A stretch of 64,000 nt of DNA. It comes from Polytrichum commune (taxonomy: Eukaryota; Streptophyta; Polytrichopsida; Polytrichales; Polytrichaceae). Below, one piece after another: positions 13,197 to 24,957 of this stretch; position 1 is the first letter of the stretch; each line of letters starts with the position of its first letter. Location of the stretch: contig OX485803.1 of the NCBI GenBank assembly GCA_950295325.1, positions 52,965,554-53,029,553 on the forward strand. The letters are read 5' to 3'. The notes under the pieces are model-generated. The model saw nothing but the letters and a program-made list of their open reading frames with translations. It did no database searches and was not told the origin of the DNA. The translations under genes were made by a program, and so were the position numbers.

Positions 13197-15836
13197 ATGT
13201 GTGAATTGGTAGGTATGAAGGCTGTCTTTCTTGTACAAGTTATAGGATGGCGAACAAGCCTCACATTTGGGTCTCGGACCCTGACTACAGTACCGGATGC
13301 AGCAAAATCAACTCACTTGGGGGGAATTCCACGCCGCATCATTGTATCAACAGTTGGATCGATCGCAAAGTTGTATGGCACCGTCCTCAATTCTTATCAG
13401 GTTTGGCTTCTTTGGAAGACCATTTATTATTTTTGGGGAGGACTGAGGAGGGCTTGTTTGCTCTAGAGAGGGTTACTCTATAGTGGAATTTGCAGATCCC
13501 AGTGTTGTTCTAACAAAGAGAGAGGGGAATGGTTGCAGGTTCATAACAAGGAAACCCTAGTGTCGCTGGTAAAATCGCGACCTCCTGGTACTCCCCTTGT
13601 GACTGTCAGTAATCACGTGTCCACGTAAGTACTGGTAGTCTCCTCTAGTAGGTAATCTAGAGTAGGCTTGGTGCTGTCAGTGAGTTTTTCTTTGTGATGA
13701 ATTTAGTGCGGTATAATGGTAAACTTATGATCAAATACTTTCAATCAGGCCCTGGCTTCGAATTTATTGTTGTAATCCTTTTCTCTTTCTTGTCTTTCCT
13801 CCTGTAGGCTGGATGATCCCTTGATGTGGGGTATAAGAGGCTTGCCACTCACAGATCCAAAACTGTGTCGGTGGACACTGGCTGCGGATGATATCTGCTT
13901 CACAAACCCTGCATTCTCATATTTCTTCCGCTTGGGTAGGTGCGTGCTTCTCCTCTTTATATTACCGAATGCTCTACAGGACAATTAGGTGTTTGTTTCA
14001 CTACCTAGATTATTAATGAGGAGAGAGTATTCAAATAACCTCCAAGTTTAATATGAGTTGGGAATATATTTAAAGAATTGGTCAGATGAAGTGGTAATTT
14101 CAAAGTATGATGCACAATTTTCTCTCATAGTAAACTCTTTTGTCTGTCGGTGCATTTCAGCAAGGTGGTGTAAAGCAGTACTCATGGTTGGGGTGGTTGC
14201 ATGATGACTTTGCTTTGAATTGCAAATGGAGAGGCGTGTGGGTCATAAGTTAGGCTTGATCTGTGCCCTTGGAGTGACTTTCAGTAGAAAATTATCAGTT
14301 CCAAGTTGTTCAGGTACAGTACGTAATGTTAGGAACACACAACTCTTCTATTAAGCATTATAGTTGGGTGACAATTTTCCCTAACTCATGCTCTGGCTGA
14401 CATACTTTGAACTCACCAGACAAATACTTATTGAAGTTCTTATATTTGGTGAAAGCAGTAAGACCTGTACACTTTGTTGTTTTTGCTATCCATGTGCTTG
14501 TTGTTGCGTATTTTTAAATGTCACTGGTGGTGTTTGCAGGTAAGTGCATACCTATAACAAGGGGAGCAGGAATATACCAGCCCCGTATGGGTGAGGTGCT
14601 TGACCGCATCAATGAAGGGGACTGGGTAAATTTTGTTTCTATACCTAGCTTGGTTTTCACTTGACATAAAATGTTGTGGACTCAAAAGTGCTGTTCTCTG
14701 TCAGTGCAATTTCTTAAGAATTTGAGAGCTCTAGATGTGTGGGGAAAAAACATTACACTCATGTTCTGGTATGTGGGTTCTTTTGTAGGTTCACACATTT
14801 CCTGAAGGTAAAATTTCACAAGAGGTTAATAGTCCTCTTCGACGCCTGAAGTGGGGGACGGCAAGTTTAATTGCTCGGGCTACAACATCCCCAATTGTAT
14901 TACCCATTGCCCACAGTGGGTTTGAGAAGGTGAGGTCTGTTTCCCTGTAGGATGTATGTTGGTCCTTATGTGTTTCTTATAGGCTCTGCATATACAGAAA
15001 AGTCTGTGCAACCAATTTGGGACTCAAGCAACTGGTAACTGCAGTTATGTAAGGTGGCCTTAATTCGAAGCTTAGATTATGACAGAGGGATCTGAATTCA
15101 GATCTGTACTGTTGCAGGATCTAGATAGCCTCACTAAATGTGTCCGAGTGGGAACGATGGTTTTTTGTGTTGGTTGCTGAGTACGTTCGAGGTTGATATG
15201 TATCATCATAATGCAAAGATTAAGTGCGTGCTGAGGTTGCGGGGCTTTTAAAGCATGATCATAAGCATTCTACATCGGCTGTGTCTTCATACTGTCCTGT
15301 GAGCAAGTTCACCTTCTGACATCTATCCTTGTGAGGGCAGACATTTGTTATGTGTAGCGAAATGAAATTCATTGAAATATATTCTGCTGGTACAGGTGAT
15401 GCCAGAGGACTATTGGAACGGGCGTCGACCAATCCTCCCTTTGTGGAACAAGAAAGTGACTATTGTGATTGGAGAGCCGATGCAGTTTGACATCCCTGCC
15501 TTGAAGCAAATGGCACCAGATTGGGTGAGGGCATTGCTTAGCCACCCTGGCTTGAACAAAGCCAGTGATTCTTCTTCTGATGGCAAGCCCCCAGCCTTTG
15601 GCAGTGGTGGTGCATCATACGCGCCTCATCCCTTACCATTTGGAGTTCGCAGGAGTTCAACATTTTTACAGGTTGCTGATGATTTAGATAACGCGAGAAG
15701 CAGTGGCCGATTGGATGCGCCTGGGCCAACCCTTGATGAGGCTGCATGGAGATGGATGTACACACATATCAGTGACCATATCTGGGTTGCATTGAACAAT
15801 TTGACACACAAGGCACGGACCATTGGTTCTTTATGA
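13197..15836 (+). CDS. Tafazzin-like phospholipid/lysophospholipid acyltransferase, six exons
   Basis: Glycerophospholipid acyltransferase of the tafazzin family; the Arabidopsis relative At1g78690 acylates lysoglycerophospholipids or PE (NAPE synthesis), while animal and yeast tafazzins remodel cardiolipin. Exons: 13197-13400, 13539-13624, 13808-13935, 14540-14625, 14789-14929, 15396-15836; 361 aa. Family motifs in order: HX4D (NHVSTLDD, H94 to D99, split by intron 2), GKCIPITRG (140-148), FPEG (172-175) and LPIAHSG (206-212). All phases agree across junctions. The start is uncertain: ATGs at 13197 and 13215 are in frame, but conservation begins only near LGGIPRR, and an acceptor-like ATAG at 13242-13245 would allow a different upstream first exon. 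Between QFDIP and the final helix the protein has a Ser/Gly/Pro-rich stretch (about residues 255-315). It faces the thymidine kinase gene tail to tail. Confidence 0.93.
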
Positions 15837-17202
15837 GCAAACATTTTCTTTTGAAGGGTTGTGAATAGGCAGATTGAGTAGTTTATAGGCTCCAAAGGAG
15901 CAGCCTCAAAGATGGTTATGCTAGCAACCCTCCTTTGCCGGAACCAACATGATCTTGGCTTGTTAGTGTGGCCTTGAGAAGCTCCACAAGGCAAGGTCTT
16001 TATTATCAGCTTTAGAAGTGGATGTCAGAATTCAGGGTGTGAAGCTAGCTTGGCAATGTGATCAGTCTCATCAAAAAGTAACATTGAAAAACCTGTGCCA
16101 AATGTTTTTAAGATGATGCTAGCCTGGGCCACCAGTGACCATGCAGTTTGACGTGTATAATATCTCCAAAACCTATCTACTAGCACACATTTCAGGGACT
16201 TTGAGGCCTTCGTGCCTGATTACTGAGAACTGATTTTGTGCCGGTTTTTACAAAGCCTTCGAATTGGATCTTAAAAATCTCAAAATGTGATTGAAGGGTA
16301 TAAATTTGAGATGCCCTTGTGTATTACAAGAGTCCGTACTTCATGATCTTTATGAGCGTTGAACATTAGAGCACGTTTCCCATGATGAATATGCTGTAGA
16401 ACAACAATTTGTGGCAGCTACCAGAGCACATGCTTCATTTGTTTGAACATGGGCTTTTTTTTTTATTGCTTTGTGGTTTCTCTCAGAATTGTTCAATTTG
16501 CACAACCAGGAAGAGAAAATGACGTGAAATTGTACAGATCATGTGAAGCAAGATTGGGAGAAGTCTATGGCAACATCGTAACTGCTCTTACCATCACTTC
16601 AAATCAATGAAAATTTTTAAGTAGAACATAAAATATACAACTTGGTGCAAAAGACCCAAGGACTGCCATAATGTCAGACAGTTTGTCATATAGACTCGTC
16701 CGCTGCTGCCCACAGCTTGGTACTTAGCATAATTCCTACTGGCTTCAATTATGCCTACTCCTAGCAAAGAAAAATATCGTCATATTCTGTAAGTGGTAAA
16801 ATTCTAGAGTATCTATCCAGAGAGACGGCAACTTGTCTGGAGCAATTTCAAAGGTATAGATGTATCCATTCATAACCCTAGCAGTAAAAATAAGTCACAA
16901 AATCCATTTGAATTTTGTGGGCAGCAACTGAGTGAGGACTACCTGTTTAAAGCAATGCTATAGAAGTCAAAAGATTGCCAAGATAAAATTAAGGCAATGC
17001 AATAACATAGAGAGTTTCGACCAATTGGAAGTAAACCGCAATGCATCTTGGAGTAGCATTCATCTGTTTTGTAATCTTGCAGCCGTAAACTGCTCCAAGT
17101 TGCATGGCAGCTTAGTTCACTCCACATCAAGTTCCAAGATTCATGCTTTGAAGGAACCCGCAATCACTTCATAAGTGAAAGACCAGCATGCTGATATGAA
17201 AT
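15837..17202. other. Convergent intergenic region, 3' UTRs
   Basis: This 1.37-kb stretch separates the stops of two convergent genes, so it should hold the 3' UTRs of the tafazzin-like gene (left part) and of the thymidine kinase (right part). No coding similarity, tRNA or repeat is seen. Confidence 0.6.
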
Positions 17203-19642
17203 TTACAAGTTGATTGCATGGGCTTGTTTGGCTTCTTGATGGTCCTGAAGAACCGTACGAGCTGATTCCACGGCAACCTGTCCACTCACAAAATGATGGC
17301 GGCACACGGGCATGTACACATCTGCCCCACCAATAACCTCAGTTTTGGTGTCTCCAGTTTTCCTGAAAGTAAACAAGGCTGGTTGGCCACAGAGCTCACA
17401 CCGTGCATGAAGCTTTGTCACTGAGTCTGCCAAAGGAATAAGATCCAGTGCTGACCCAAATTTGCGCCTGCAAGGATAACACTATGTTCTCAGCTTCTCA
17501 CTTTAGACAAATAACCCACTTCAAACATTTAGTCAATTACTGATCCCTATCTGTAGTCACCACAGTTGAAGGGACAGCACTCAACAAATCAAATTTCCAA
17601 CAGGTCAGGCCTGAACCAACTTCCCACCAGTAATTGCAGATTCCAAAATAGAATACCTCAAGAAGTCACCATCAAGTCCTGCCACAATGACTGTCTTATT
17701 GTCAAGATCAGCAGCACTTTGACAAAAATCCAGAAGGTCATCAAAAAACTGAGCTTCATCAATGCCAATCACCTCCATCTGCATTGCAAAATTTCAAGAA
17801 AGTATCAATTTACACAGCAATCATTCATGATACTAAAATGTATTGCAGGAGATGATACTGAAGTATGTCAAGCAAAGAATTCACATCTTGTATTATCTCT
17901 TCTAAGCCAAAGCAACTCAATACAAAATATACCTGTTCGTATTCCTCCTCTCCGATATGCTCTCTAAAAGTTGCAAGGCTAGGGGCAGCCACACACGGCA
18001 TTTGAACTCCATCATGAGAAACAACTGCAGCCACTCCATATCTTGTGTCTTTATCGGATTTCACCAGACCCACTCTCCTGCGGACAAAACCCTTAAAAGA
18101 GATTCTCAACAATGTCAAAGCTTGACCCTGGACACTGCAACAGTGCTGATAAAACGAAGTTTCTGCAATATAGAGTCTACATTCAAGTGTACCGGCTTTT
18201 CTGATCCAGGAAACACAAACAGACTACAGAAGTGTTTGACGCTTTCTTTTTTATTCAATCCATATGAAGCCAAGGAGATTATTCCCTCCAAAGATCTTCT
18301 TTTTCAGCAGCCTATTGGCAACAAGAGAAGGCTAATGTGTTGATCATACGTCTAAAACAGCACGCATCTCTTTATCAGTAGTGTTAAACAAAGGAAGCTA
18401 CTGCAATATATAGTCTACATTTACAGTGCACCGCAATGCAAGTTTTCTTTCTAATTCTGTCCATATAGAAGCCATGAAGATCATCTCCTCCAAAGGTCTA
18501 CTACAGACTACAGAAGTGTTTGACGCTTTCTTTTTTATTCAATCCATATGAAGCCAAGGAGATTATTCCCTCCAAAGATTTTCTTTTTCAGCAGCCTATT
18601 GGCAACAAGAGAAGGCTAATGTGTTGATCATACGTCTAAAACAGCACGCATCTCTTTATCAGTAGTGTTAAACAAAGGAAGCTACTGCAATATATAGTCT
18701 ACATTTACAGTGCACCGCAATGCAAGTTTTCTTTCTAATTCTGTCCATATAGAAGCCATGAAGATCATCTCCTCCAAAGGTCTACTACATATTTCAGAAG
18801 CCTAATAGTAATGTTGAGCTAATAGGTCTGTTAATCATGTGTCTCAAACAGCAGGTCATCTCTTTATCAATGTACATGCAGATTTTGTCTCATCTTACTG
18901 GAAACCATAGAAAATTACCTCGAGAAAACATATAAGGAGAAAGTGATGATCACCATTTGCTACAGAAGAGGATGATAGATAGGCAAAAACCTCTTTCATA
19001 TTCTCCTGTCCAAATGACAAACATAATTTAACTCTTCTTCACAATATGTGATGATGCAACATAAGACTGGAAAAGGATTCTAAAATACCTGCCAGCGTCA
19101 GCCTCTTTCCGAACTCGCTGCAAAAGAGCGGTTGTTTTCCCGGCAAACATCGGACCCACAATCAAGTGGATGGCTCCCATATTGGAGCACACGAAGTCAC
19201 TCGTTTCCGATGGCTCTTGTTGCTTGGAGAGATCGACGACATGGCCATCTCCACGATCTGAATCTCTGCTGCTACCATTAACCCCATCGGCTGGCATTTT
19301 GGCCATGCACGAAAGGCTGGGCGCGAAGCCCCGAGACAACAAAGGCGAGTGCGACAACCCTCTTGTTCTTCTTCTCGACGACCTGGGGTCAAGCCACACA
19401 CATGTGGTAATGGTGGAAGTGGAGAAGAGCTTGCAGGAGCGAGGCAAAGCTTCGTTCCGTGTCGTTAGCTGGCCTCGTAATGATCTGCAACCAAAGGAGA
19501 TCGCCGTCGATGTCATGTGGCGCGTCAACAAAGGAGCTCTCGGGAGCGACGCGCCCATCAATCGGTGGCAGCTCAAGAGTGAGGAGATACGGGCGAGATG
19601 CTGCTGTGACTCCAGAATTAGCATGCCAGCATGATGATTCAT
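17203..19642 (-). CDS. TK1: Thymidine kinase with long N-terminal presequence, four exons
   Basis: Phosphorylates thymidine with ATP to dTMP in the salvage pathway. Exons on the minus strand: 19089-19642, 17933-18077, 17657-17778, 17203-17467; 1086 nt, 361 aa. Motifs: Walker A GPMFAGKT (163-170), SDKDTRY after exon junction 1, catalytic-base block DEAQFF with E241, GLDGDFLR, and the zinc-binding CX2C (C297/C300) with CX2H (C329/H332). [10 protein letters not shown] marks the lasso region. The type-II kinase core begins near residue 155; the preceding ~150 residues are Arg/Ser-rich and nearly acid-free over the first 60 or so, consistent with plastid or mitochondrial import, as in one Arabidopsis paralogue. 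An internal ATG at residue 113 (MAKMPADG) could give a shorter cytosolic form. Start chosen as the first in-frame ATG of the open exon. Intron 1 carries a recent tandem duplication. Confidence 0.95.
18221..18788. repeat. Near-perfect 284-bp tandem duplication in TK intron 1
   Basis: Copy 1 (18221-18504) and copy 2 (18505-18788) abut exactly and differ at one base that I can see (AAAGATCTTC against AAAGATTTTC). Each 284-bp copy is itself made of two diverged ~142-bp halves, recognisable by ...CATATGAAGCCAAGGAGATT against CATATAGAAGCCATGAAGAT, both followed by TCCAAAG. Further degenerate halves flank both sides (from about 18160 and up to about 18870). Confidence 0.92.
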
Positions 19643-19925
19643 CCTTCCTTCGAATTCCGTCCTTCAAAGCTGCAACATGATCCCCCTTTCTCATCAAATT
19701 GCACCCCTGGCCCTGGTTCTGATGCCTTCAGGCATAGTCGATCTGCTTGTCAGACCCATTCTGAATCTTCTCCTTCCCCGGCGCCTGCGCCCCTGTTATT
19801 GCGAGAAAGACTGCAATTGGGAGGGATTTAGGAGGCAGGGTTTCCAGGTCAGGTGAGCGGCACGAACATCCAGAAATCTCCACGGGCAGACTGGGGAGCA
19901 CGAAGAACGTGCAAAATCGGCTGTT

Positions 19926-19934
19926 AAACCCTAA
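19926..19934. promoter_or_regulatory. Telo-box (AAACCCTAA) upstream of thymidine kinase
   Basis: AAACCCTAA lies ~285 bp upstream of the kinase ATG and is immediately followed by a second ACCCT repeat. Telo-boxes are established promoter elements of plant ribosomal-protein and S-phase genes such as PCNA. No clear E2F site was found next to it. Function here is inferred from position only. Confidence 0.45.
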
Positions 19935-20103
19935 ACCCTGTAGAAGTTACGCACTGTTTTTATCTCGAATGTTTCACCTGCACATGGTAACAAGGGTAAC
20001 TTAGGGCACACTGACTTACCATGGCTAACCCCTCCTCTCATCCATCCAACATAAAAACTTGACCCCTCTAGGTTTGTGGTCGATTCATCTCAAATGATTT
20101 GGA

Positions 20104-20563
20104 CTACACCATTTATGATTTTTAGTGTCACGTACACTATTTGCAAAGGGTTGAAACTAGATGATGCCCAGAGGTTTTAAAGTGTCACATCTGCTGATTG
20201 TCAATATGGTACTATTCGTCAACATAAATAACTTTTTTAAGTGAAAAAGTTTTTATGTTGTGACATTAAGCGTAGCACATTGGGATATTGCAGATGATAT
20301 GTATCACGTGTATTTTAGTGTGCAAGGGGAAGACATTCATGAGCTTACTAATGACAAATGTCATTTGTGCACACTTTAGTCAACTTGTAGACCATTGTGT
20401 AACACTATTGAACATACTCATGCCAAGATGTTAGTAAGTGCACTTGTCTTGAGATGATACCGATGGTGAAGTTATTGATTGTTATTTGTAACCTAGCATA
20501 CGCCTCAAAACATGGTAAGTGACATTATTATGCATGTGACAATAAATATCATGAATGGTGTAG
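20104..20563. mobile_element. MITE, family F1
   Basis: Left end CTACACCATTTATGATTTTT and right end complementing it (ATATCATGAATGGTGTAG) are inverted over ~30 bp, both continuing into TAGTGTCAC / GTGACAATA. The whole 460 bp aligns with 57444-57945 (shared phrases GATGCCYAGAGGT, GTAGCACATTGG, GAACATACTCATGCCAAGAT-like). No ORF. Superfamily not assigned; flanking bases could be a TA duplication. Confidence 0.75.
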
Positions 20564-22167
20564 CTTCATTTAGGGTCTTTGAGGTTAATTTGGGTGTCAA
20601 ATCAGATGAAAAAGAAAGACATATGGGTTGCATATTATTTGAGGGTTTGTGTGTTGGATGAATGAGAGGTGTGCTCATTTACGATGATTTCCTCTCTTCT
20701 GTAAAGTTTTGTGACACCTATTGGGGGGAGGGTGAAAGCCTTAATTAACGTTGGCTTGATAATTAGCAAGAGGAGAGTGGATGCCAAGCTAGTTTTTGGT
20801 CATAATTGATCAACTTGTGGAATTTTGTTGGGAATTATAGTTGATATCATGTTTTCATGGATGAGAAAACATGACAAGTTTTGACAACCATTCTACTCTT
20901 GGATGAGCCATCGGTGATGTGCCCTGATATGTGCAATTAGCTTGCCTTCACGAATTGGTTGTCTCTTTACTCAAAAATATTACCTTGGGCCCACCTTGGC
21001 TAGAAATAAGATCACAAACACTTGTAACATTGCTGTAACATCCATATAGCACCCACAATAACAAATAATTACTATATTTTATTATGGGTGCTACATTGAT
21101 TAACCCATTGTGTGTGTGGTAATAATTCCCGAAACACGCATTATTTTGCCATATCTCAAAATGAGTGTGTGTTGAAATTTTTATTGGGTGATACTAAATT
21201 CATGAAAACATACTTATTTACCATACATTTCAAGAAAATTAGTGCATGCTCTAAAGTGTTTATAAAGTGCAAAATTTGATTTGGTGAGCATGAAGAGGCT
21301 TCTTCTTCTTCTCCTTCTCCTTCTCCTTCTCCTTCTCCTTCTCAGTCTGCACCACTCACTCATGAGGCGGCTCCTAACACTAAGAAACTAAAGAGAGCCT
21401 ACTTTTTGTCATGTATGCATGCAAGTGTGTGCACATGTCTTCAAAGAAATTTGGGACACTAGGCCATAAGTGTGCCCCGTGTGCAAAGATAAACTATTTA
21501 AGAATCATCAAATGAGGAATGAAAAAAAGAAACTTGGCTCAATCTCCCTACCTACGTTTAATGTGCCAAACAAGTCATGTGTGGCAACGCTTGCTTTCAA
21601 CAACGTACTTTCTGGAAGCTCGTAAGCAAACTCCTTGAAAAGAAAGTGAAAAATAGGTAACGGGATTGAGTACCTTATCAAGAATGGGGTTATACACCAC
21701 TCCAACACCATGTATTTTGTTGATGTCAAATCCAATTTACATACACACAAAAGGGAACCTCGTGTTTCTCAGAATGTGCGGTTTGCATGCCTCAACTCCA
21801 AAATTTGTGAGATTGCTCGTGCGTGTGGGTGTGTCTCTGCACAGTCTCTAAGTTCTTCAAGTCTTCTCAAAGTCTTTGATATGTGCTTCCTGCATGTAAC
21901 CTAAACCATAACCCACCCAAATCCTCAATTAGGAGGGTAAATTGATGAAAGAAAAGAGGAACATGTAATAAAGGTAAATGGGCCAAGGTAATTCTATTAG
22001 TGCTTTGTTTTTGATATACAGGAGGAAAATGTGACAACAAGGAGGGAGATTTGAATTGAGCACATCCGTTCCCTAGGGTTTGGGGATATAAAAGAGGCAA
22101 TGACATTACGGAAGGTGATATTACAGAGGTTAAGGTGTAATAGACAAGTTGACAAGGTTTATTATCT

Positions 22168-22428
22168 CACTAGTAGAAAACTATGCCCAAAAAAACCATA
22201 GCTGAAATCAGTTGCAGGTCTTTTGACCAGCTTCATCTGCAGTCGCTAAACGTACAATTACCAATTTTTCGTTTTGCAACTACAATTTTCAAAAAGTCGG
22301 GGCGTGTAATATATTGTTGAAATGTATTTTGAAGACCTTTCCAACGGTATATTTCACGCCCCCAAATTCCTAAAGTCGCTAAACCAAAAAAAAAACAAAT
22401 ATGGAGTTGGCATAGTTTTCTACTAGTG
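22168..22428. mobile_element. CACTA (En/Spm) MITE with perfect TIR and TSD
   Basis: The 18-bp terminal inverted repeat CACTAGTAGAAAACTATG is perfect at both ends and starts with the CACTA signature. The element is flanked by the 3-bp direct repeat TCT (22165-22167 and 22429-22431), the length expected for CACTA transposons. It is 261 bp long with no coding capacity, hence non-autonomous and dependent on a transposase elsewhere. Confidence 0.93.
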
Positions 22429-22813
22429 TCTCTATACAAATAATTGACAAGTTGTACAAAACACTGTCTCAAAACTTAGATACTTTCATTTTTATCCAAC
22501 CATGCCAATGAACTCATTTTTCAAGTGAACTTTTCAAATCAATTGAATATCTTCATGCTATTGAAGATCTGTATTCAAAAAATACAAAACTTGGATGCCT
22601 TGGGTGCAAATATGTGCTTTGTATTTTGATCATCAATGTCACAATTGAGCATATATTTGTTCACTCCTTGACATAAGATAAAATACTAATAAAATTCTAA
22701 ACCCATATGTAATTTTGTTTAATGATTTCAAGACTTGGTGAGGCTTGTAGAATTTGTGTATATAGGTCGTACATTGTTCCCCTTGCTCCTTTGAGGGTTC
22801 ATGTTTTGCTTAT

Positions 22814-23192
22814 CTACACTAAATATTGTATTTGATGTCATATGGTTATTTATGTCATTGTGTTAACTTCTCTAATGACATATTATATTAATATGATTAC
22901 AAGTGTTTGTCATCCTAACTTACTTTTAGTTCATCCACTTTTGATATATTCTGCATCCTGACATTTTTGTAATGAAATATTGTCATGAATAATTGAAGTT
23001 TGGTTAAAAAAATCACTGAGTAAGTGACAATAATTGCAACATCATAAATCTAGAATGCCCCAAAAAATTTACAAGGACTAACAGACAATGTTAGGATTAC
23101 ATTTAGTGTTGGTGACACTACACGGGCAGTTTACAATTAGTATTGAGCAAGACAAATAGAACTGGTGACACTCAATACAATATTTAGTGTAG
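22814..23192. mobile_element. TIR element, family F2
   Basis: Ends CTACACTAAATATTGTATTT and AATACAATATTTAGTGTAG are inverted (~26 bp). TTAT on both sides may be the target duplication. The interior phrases (AATGAAATATTGTCATG, TTACAAGGAMTRACARACAATG, ATTAGTATTGAGCAAGACAA) recur at 38189-38594, 38807-39060, 42723-43057 and, inverted, 55530-55835. No ORF. Confidence 0.75.
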
Positions 23193-24957
23193 TTATTGCT
23201 CAAGGATATGTGATCTATAGCACAACCTGACTTGTGTTTAAAAGATAATCCACTAATCTGATATGAAGAGTCAAACCCAAGTCTGGGATGGTGATGAAAA
23301 TACTGCCTTTCAGACCAAGTTTGAGCGCCATAGCCTATGAGTTCGTGGTAGGTAATGCCTTTTGAACGATCTGTAATCCATTACACAATTTACAAAAGCT
23401 TTATGTAATGAGCAAGGACCAGAACTAGGCCCACAAAGATTCCAAGACACAAGGTTGAACGAGATGTACATCATATTAAAAACAAGACGAACAACATACA
23501 ATAAAATATGAGGCATCATGGTCAAGCTCCGTAAACCCGTTTCGGATTTACATATGAGCTCAGCGTATGCTCAAGGATGGAGCATCTCTCATTCACGGCA
23601 ACTGTAGGTTGGATCGAGGTGTCATTCCAGTCTACATCACAAACGTGGTCATTAACCCCACTGCAAGAGAATTGGGAGATAAAGTAATTCGATCCCAAGG
23701 AATGCGTCTACAAAACATGTGGATGTTTCATGAGATTCTATAATCCTGCCTAGAGTCTCAAAGATGAACATTTTTCTTCAAACAAGTATAACAATATGGT
23801 GCAGACAGAAAATGGAGGAGTGGCCTTTGTGCTTAGTCTGTACATGCAATATGCTCCATCTCCACAAGCTTTCCGCCTTCGTTGCTAAATCCTCAAAGTA
23901 TCCTGGGAGACAACCAAACGTGGAATCAAATTTAAGTGAGTGTCTTGCAAACATTGGGCAAACATCAGAGTCTTGTCAGGTCAAGGTGATGTGTGCCAAA
24001 ATTAAAAATGTAATAAAACAGTGTGGTAATAGCAAAACAATTATGCTGTCAATCTTCTGTGCATCTATATCCCAAAAAGCAAAGCCATACCCAATTGATA
24101 AGAGGAAACTTGTGTTGCTTGTGACTGGTGCAAGCTTTCATTGCACTCATCCAGCTTTGAGAGTGACAAAGACACCTCGTTCCATTTGAGGCCATTACGT
24201 TGAGGAGCCCATAAATATTTAGAAATTAAATAATGGCAATCAATGAGACCAAGGGGTTTGGGGTAAATGTTAGGAGATTTGAGGTAGGGACCTATTAGGT
24301 CATGTGCACACTTTTTGGAATGGAACTAAACTAAAGATTGCATTGGACAATCAAGGCCATTGATTTACTATATCTTGCGGTAATTAGAACACCAATTAGT
24401 CCTATTAGTGTGGATTACTATTTGGATTTTTTCTATCATCAAGAATATCATTTTTTACCAAGTACTTTATTTCATGTTCCTTGATGTGCATGCTAGTTGT
24501 TTCTCTTATTTGAGTAAAAATACTCATAGGACTATTAAATATAGTTGCATGCCTCTTAATTTTATTGAATATTTCATTGCTTCTTTGCGTGCCTTTGTTT
24601 TTTTCTTGGAACATATAATCATAAAGCTTAGAACTTACCAGAACATGATGCATATGAGGGCAAGGAATGCATAAGGTAGGAACAAAGGGAGAGAGAGGAG
24701 GAGAGGATTTCAGAAGAGGAAGGAAGTAGAGGAGAGAGGGAATGTGAGGGAATGTAGATTTTAATTGTTAGGCTATGCGTAATCATCTTTCCAATGTGGG
24801 CATCCATAGAATTTTCCCTTAAAAAAGATGTATGGATTTTATCAAGTGGGTTCAATAATTGGAAGCAGAGGCAACAATGGACATAAGGATAGGTGAATGA
24901 ATTGAAATAGCCAGGGTGACATTCTATCTACTTCAAGAGATGTTGATTCCTAAAGAC

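Larger units (their letters stand above)
19643..24957. other. Intergenic region with MITEs, no recognisable gene
   Basis: The right-hand neighbour of the kinase start (to about 20000) should be its promoter and leader. Beyond that I see an F1 MITE (20104-20563), a CTTCTC hexamer microsatellite (~21299-21343), a CACTA MITE (22168-22428) and an F2 element (22814-23192). Positions 22024-22130 are repeated at 38094-38188. The longest open frame (23764-24189, plus) has no recognisable family and is probably chance. Confidence 0.6.

Noticed and set aside
23764-24189. 141-codon plus-strand frame, Cys/Ser/Lys-rich
   Set aside because: No recognisable domain or splice partner, and the surroundings are repeat-rich; likely chance.
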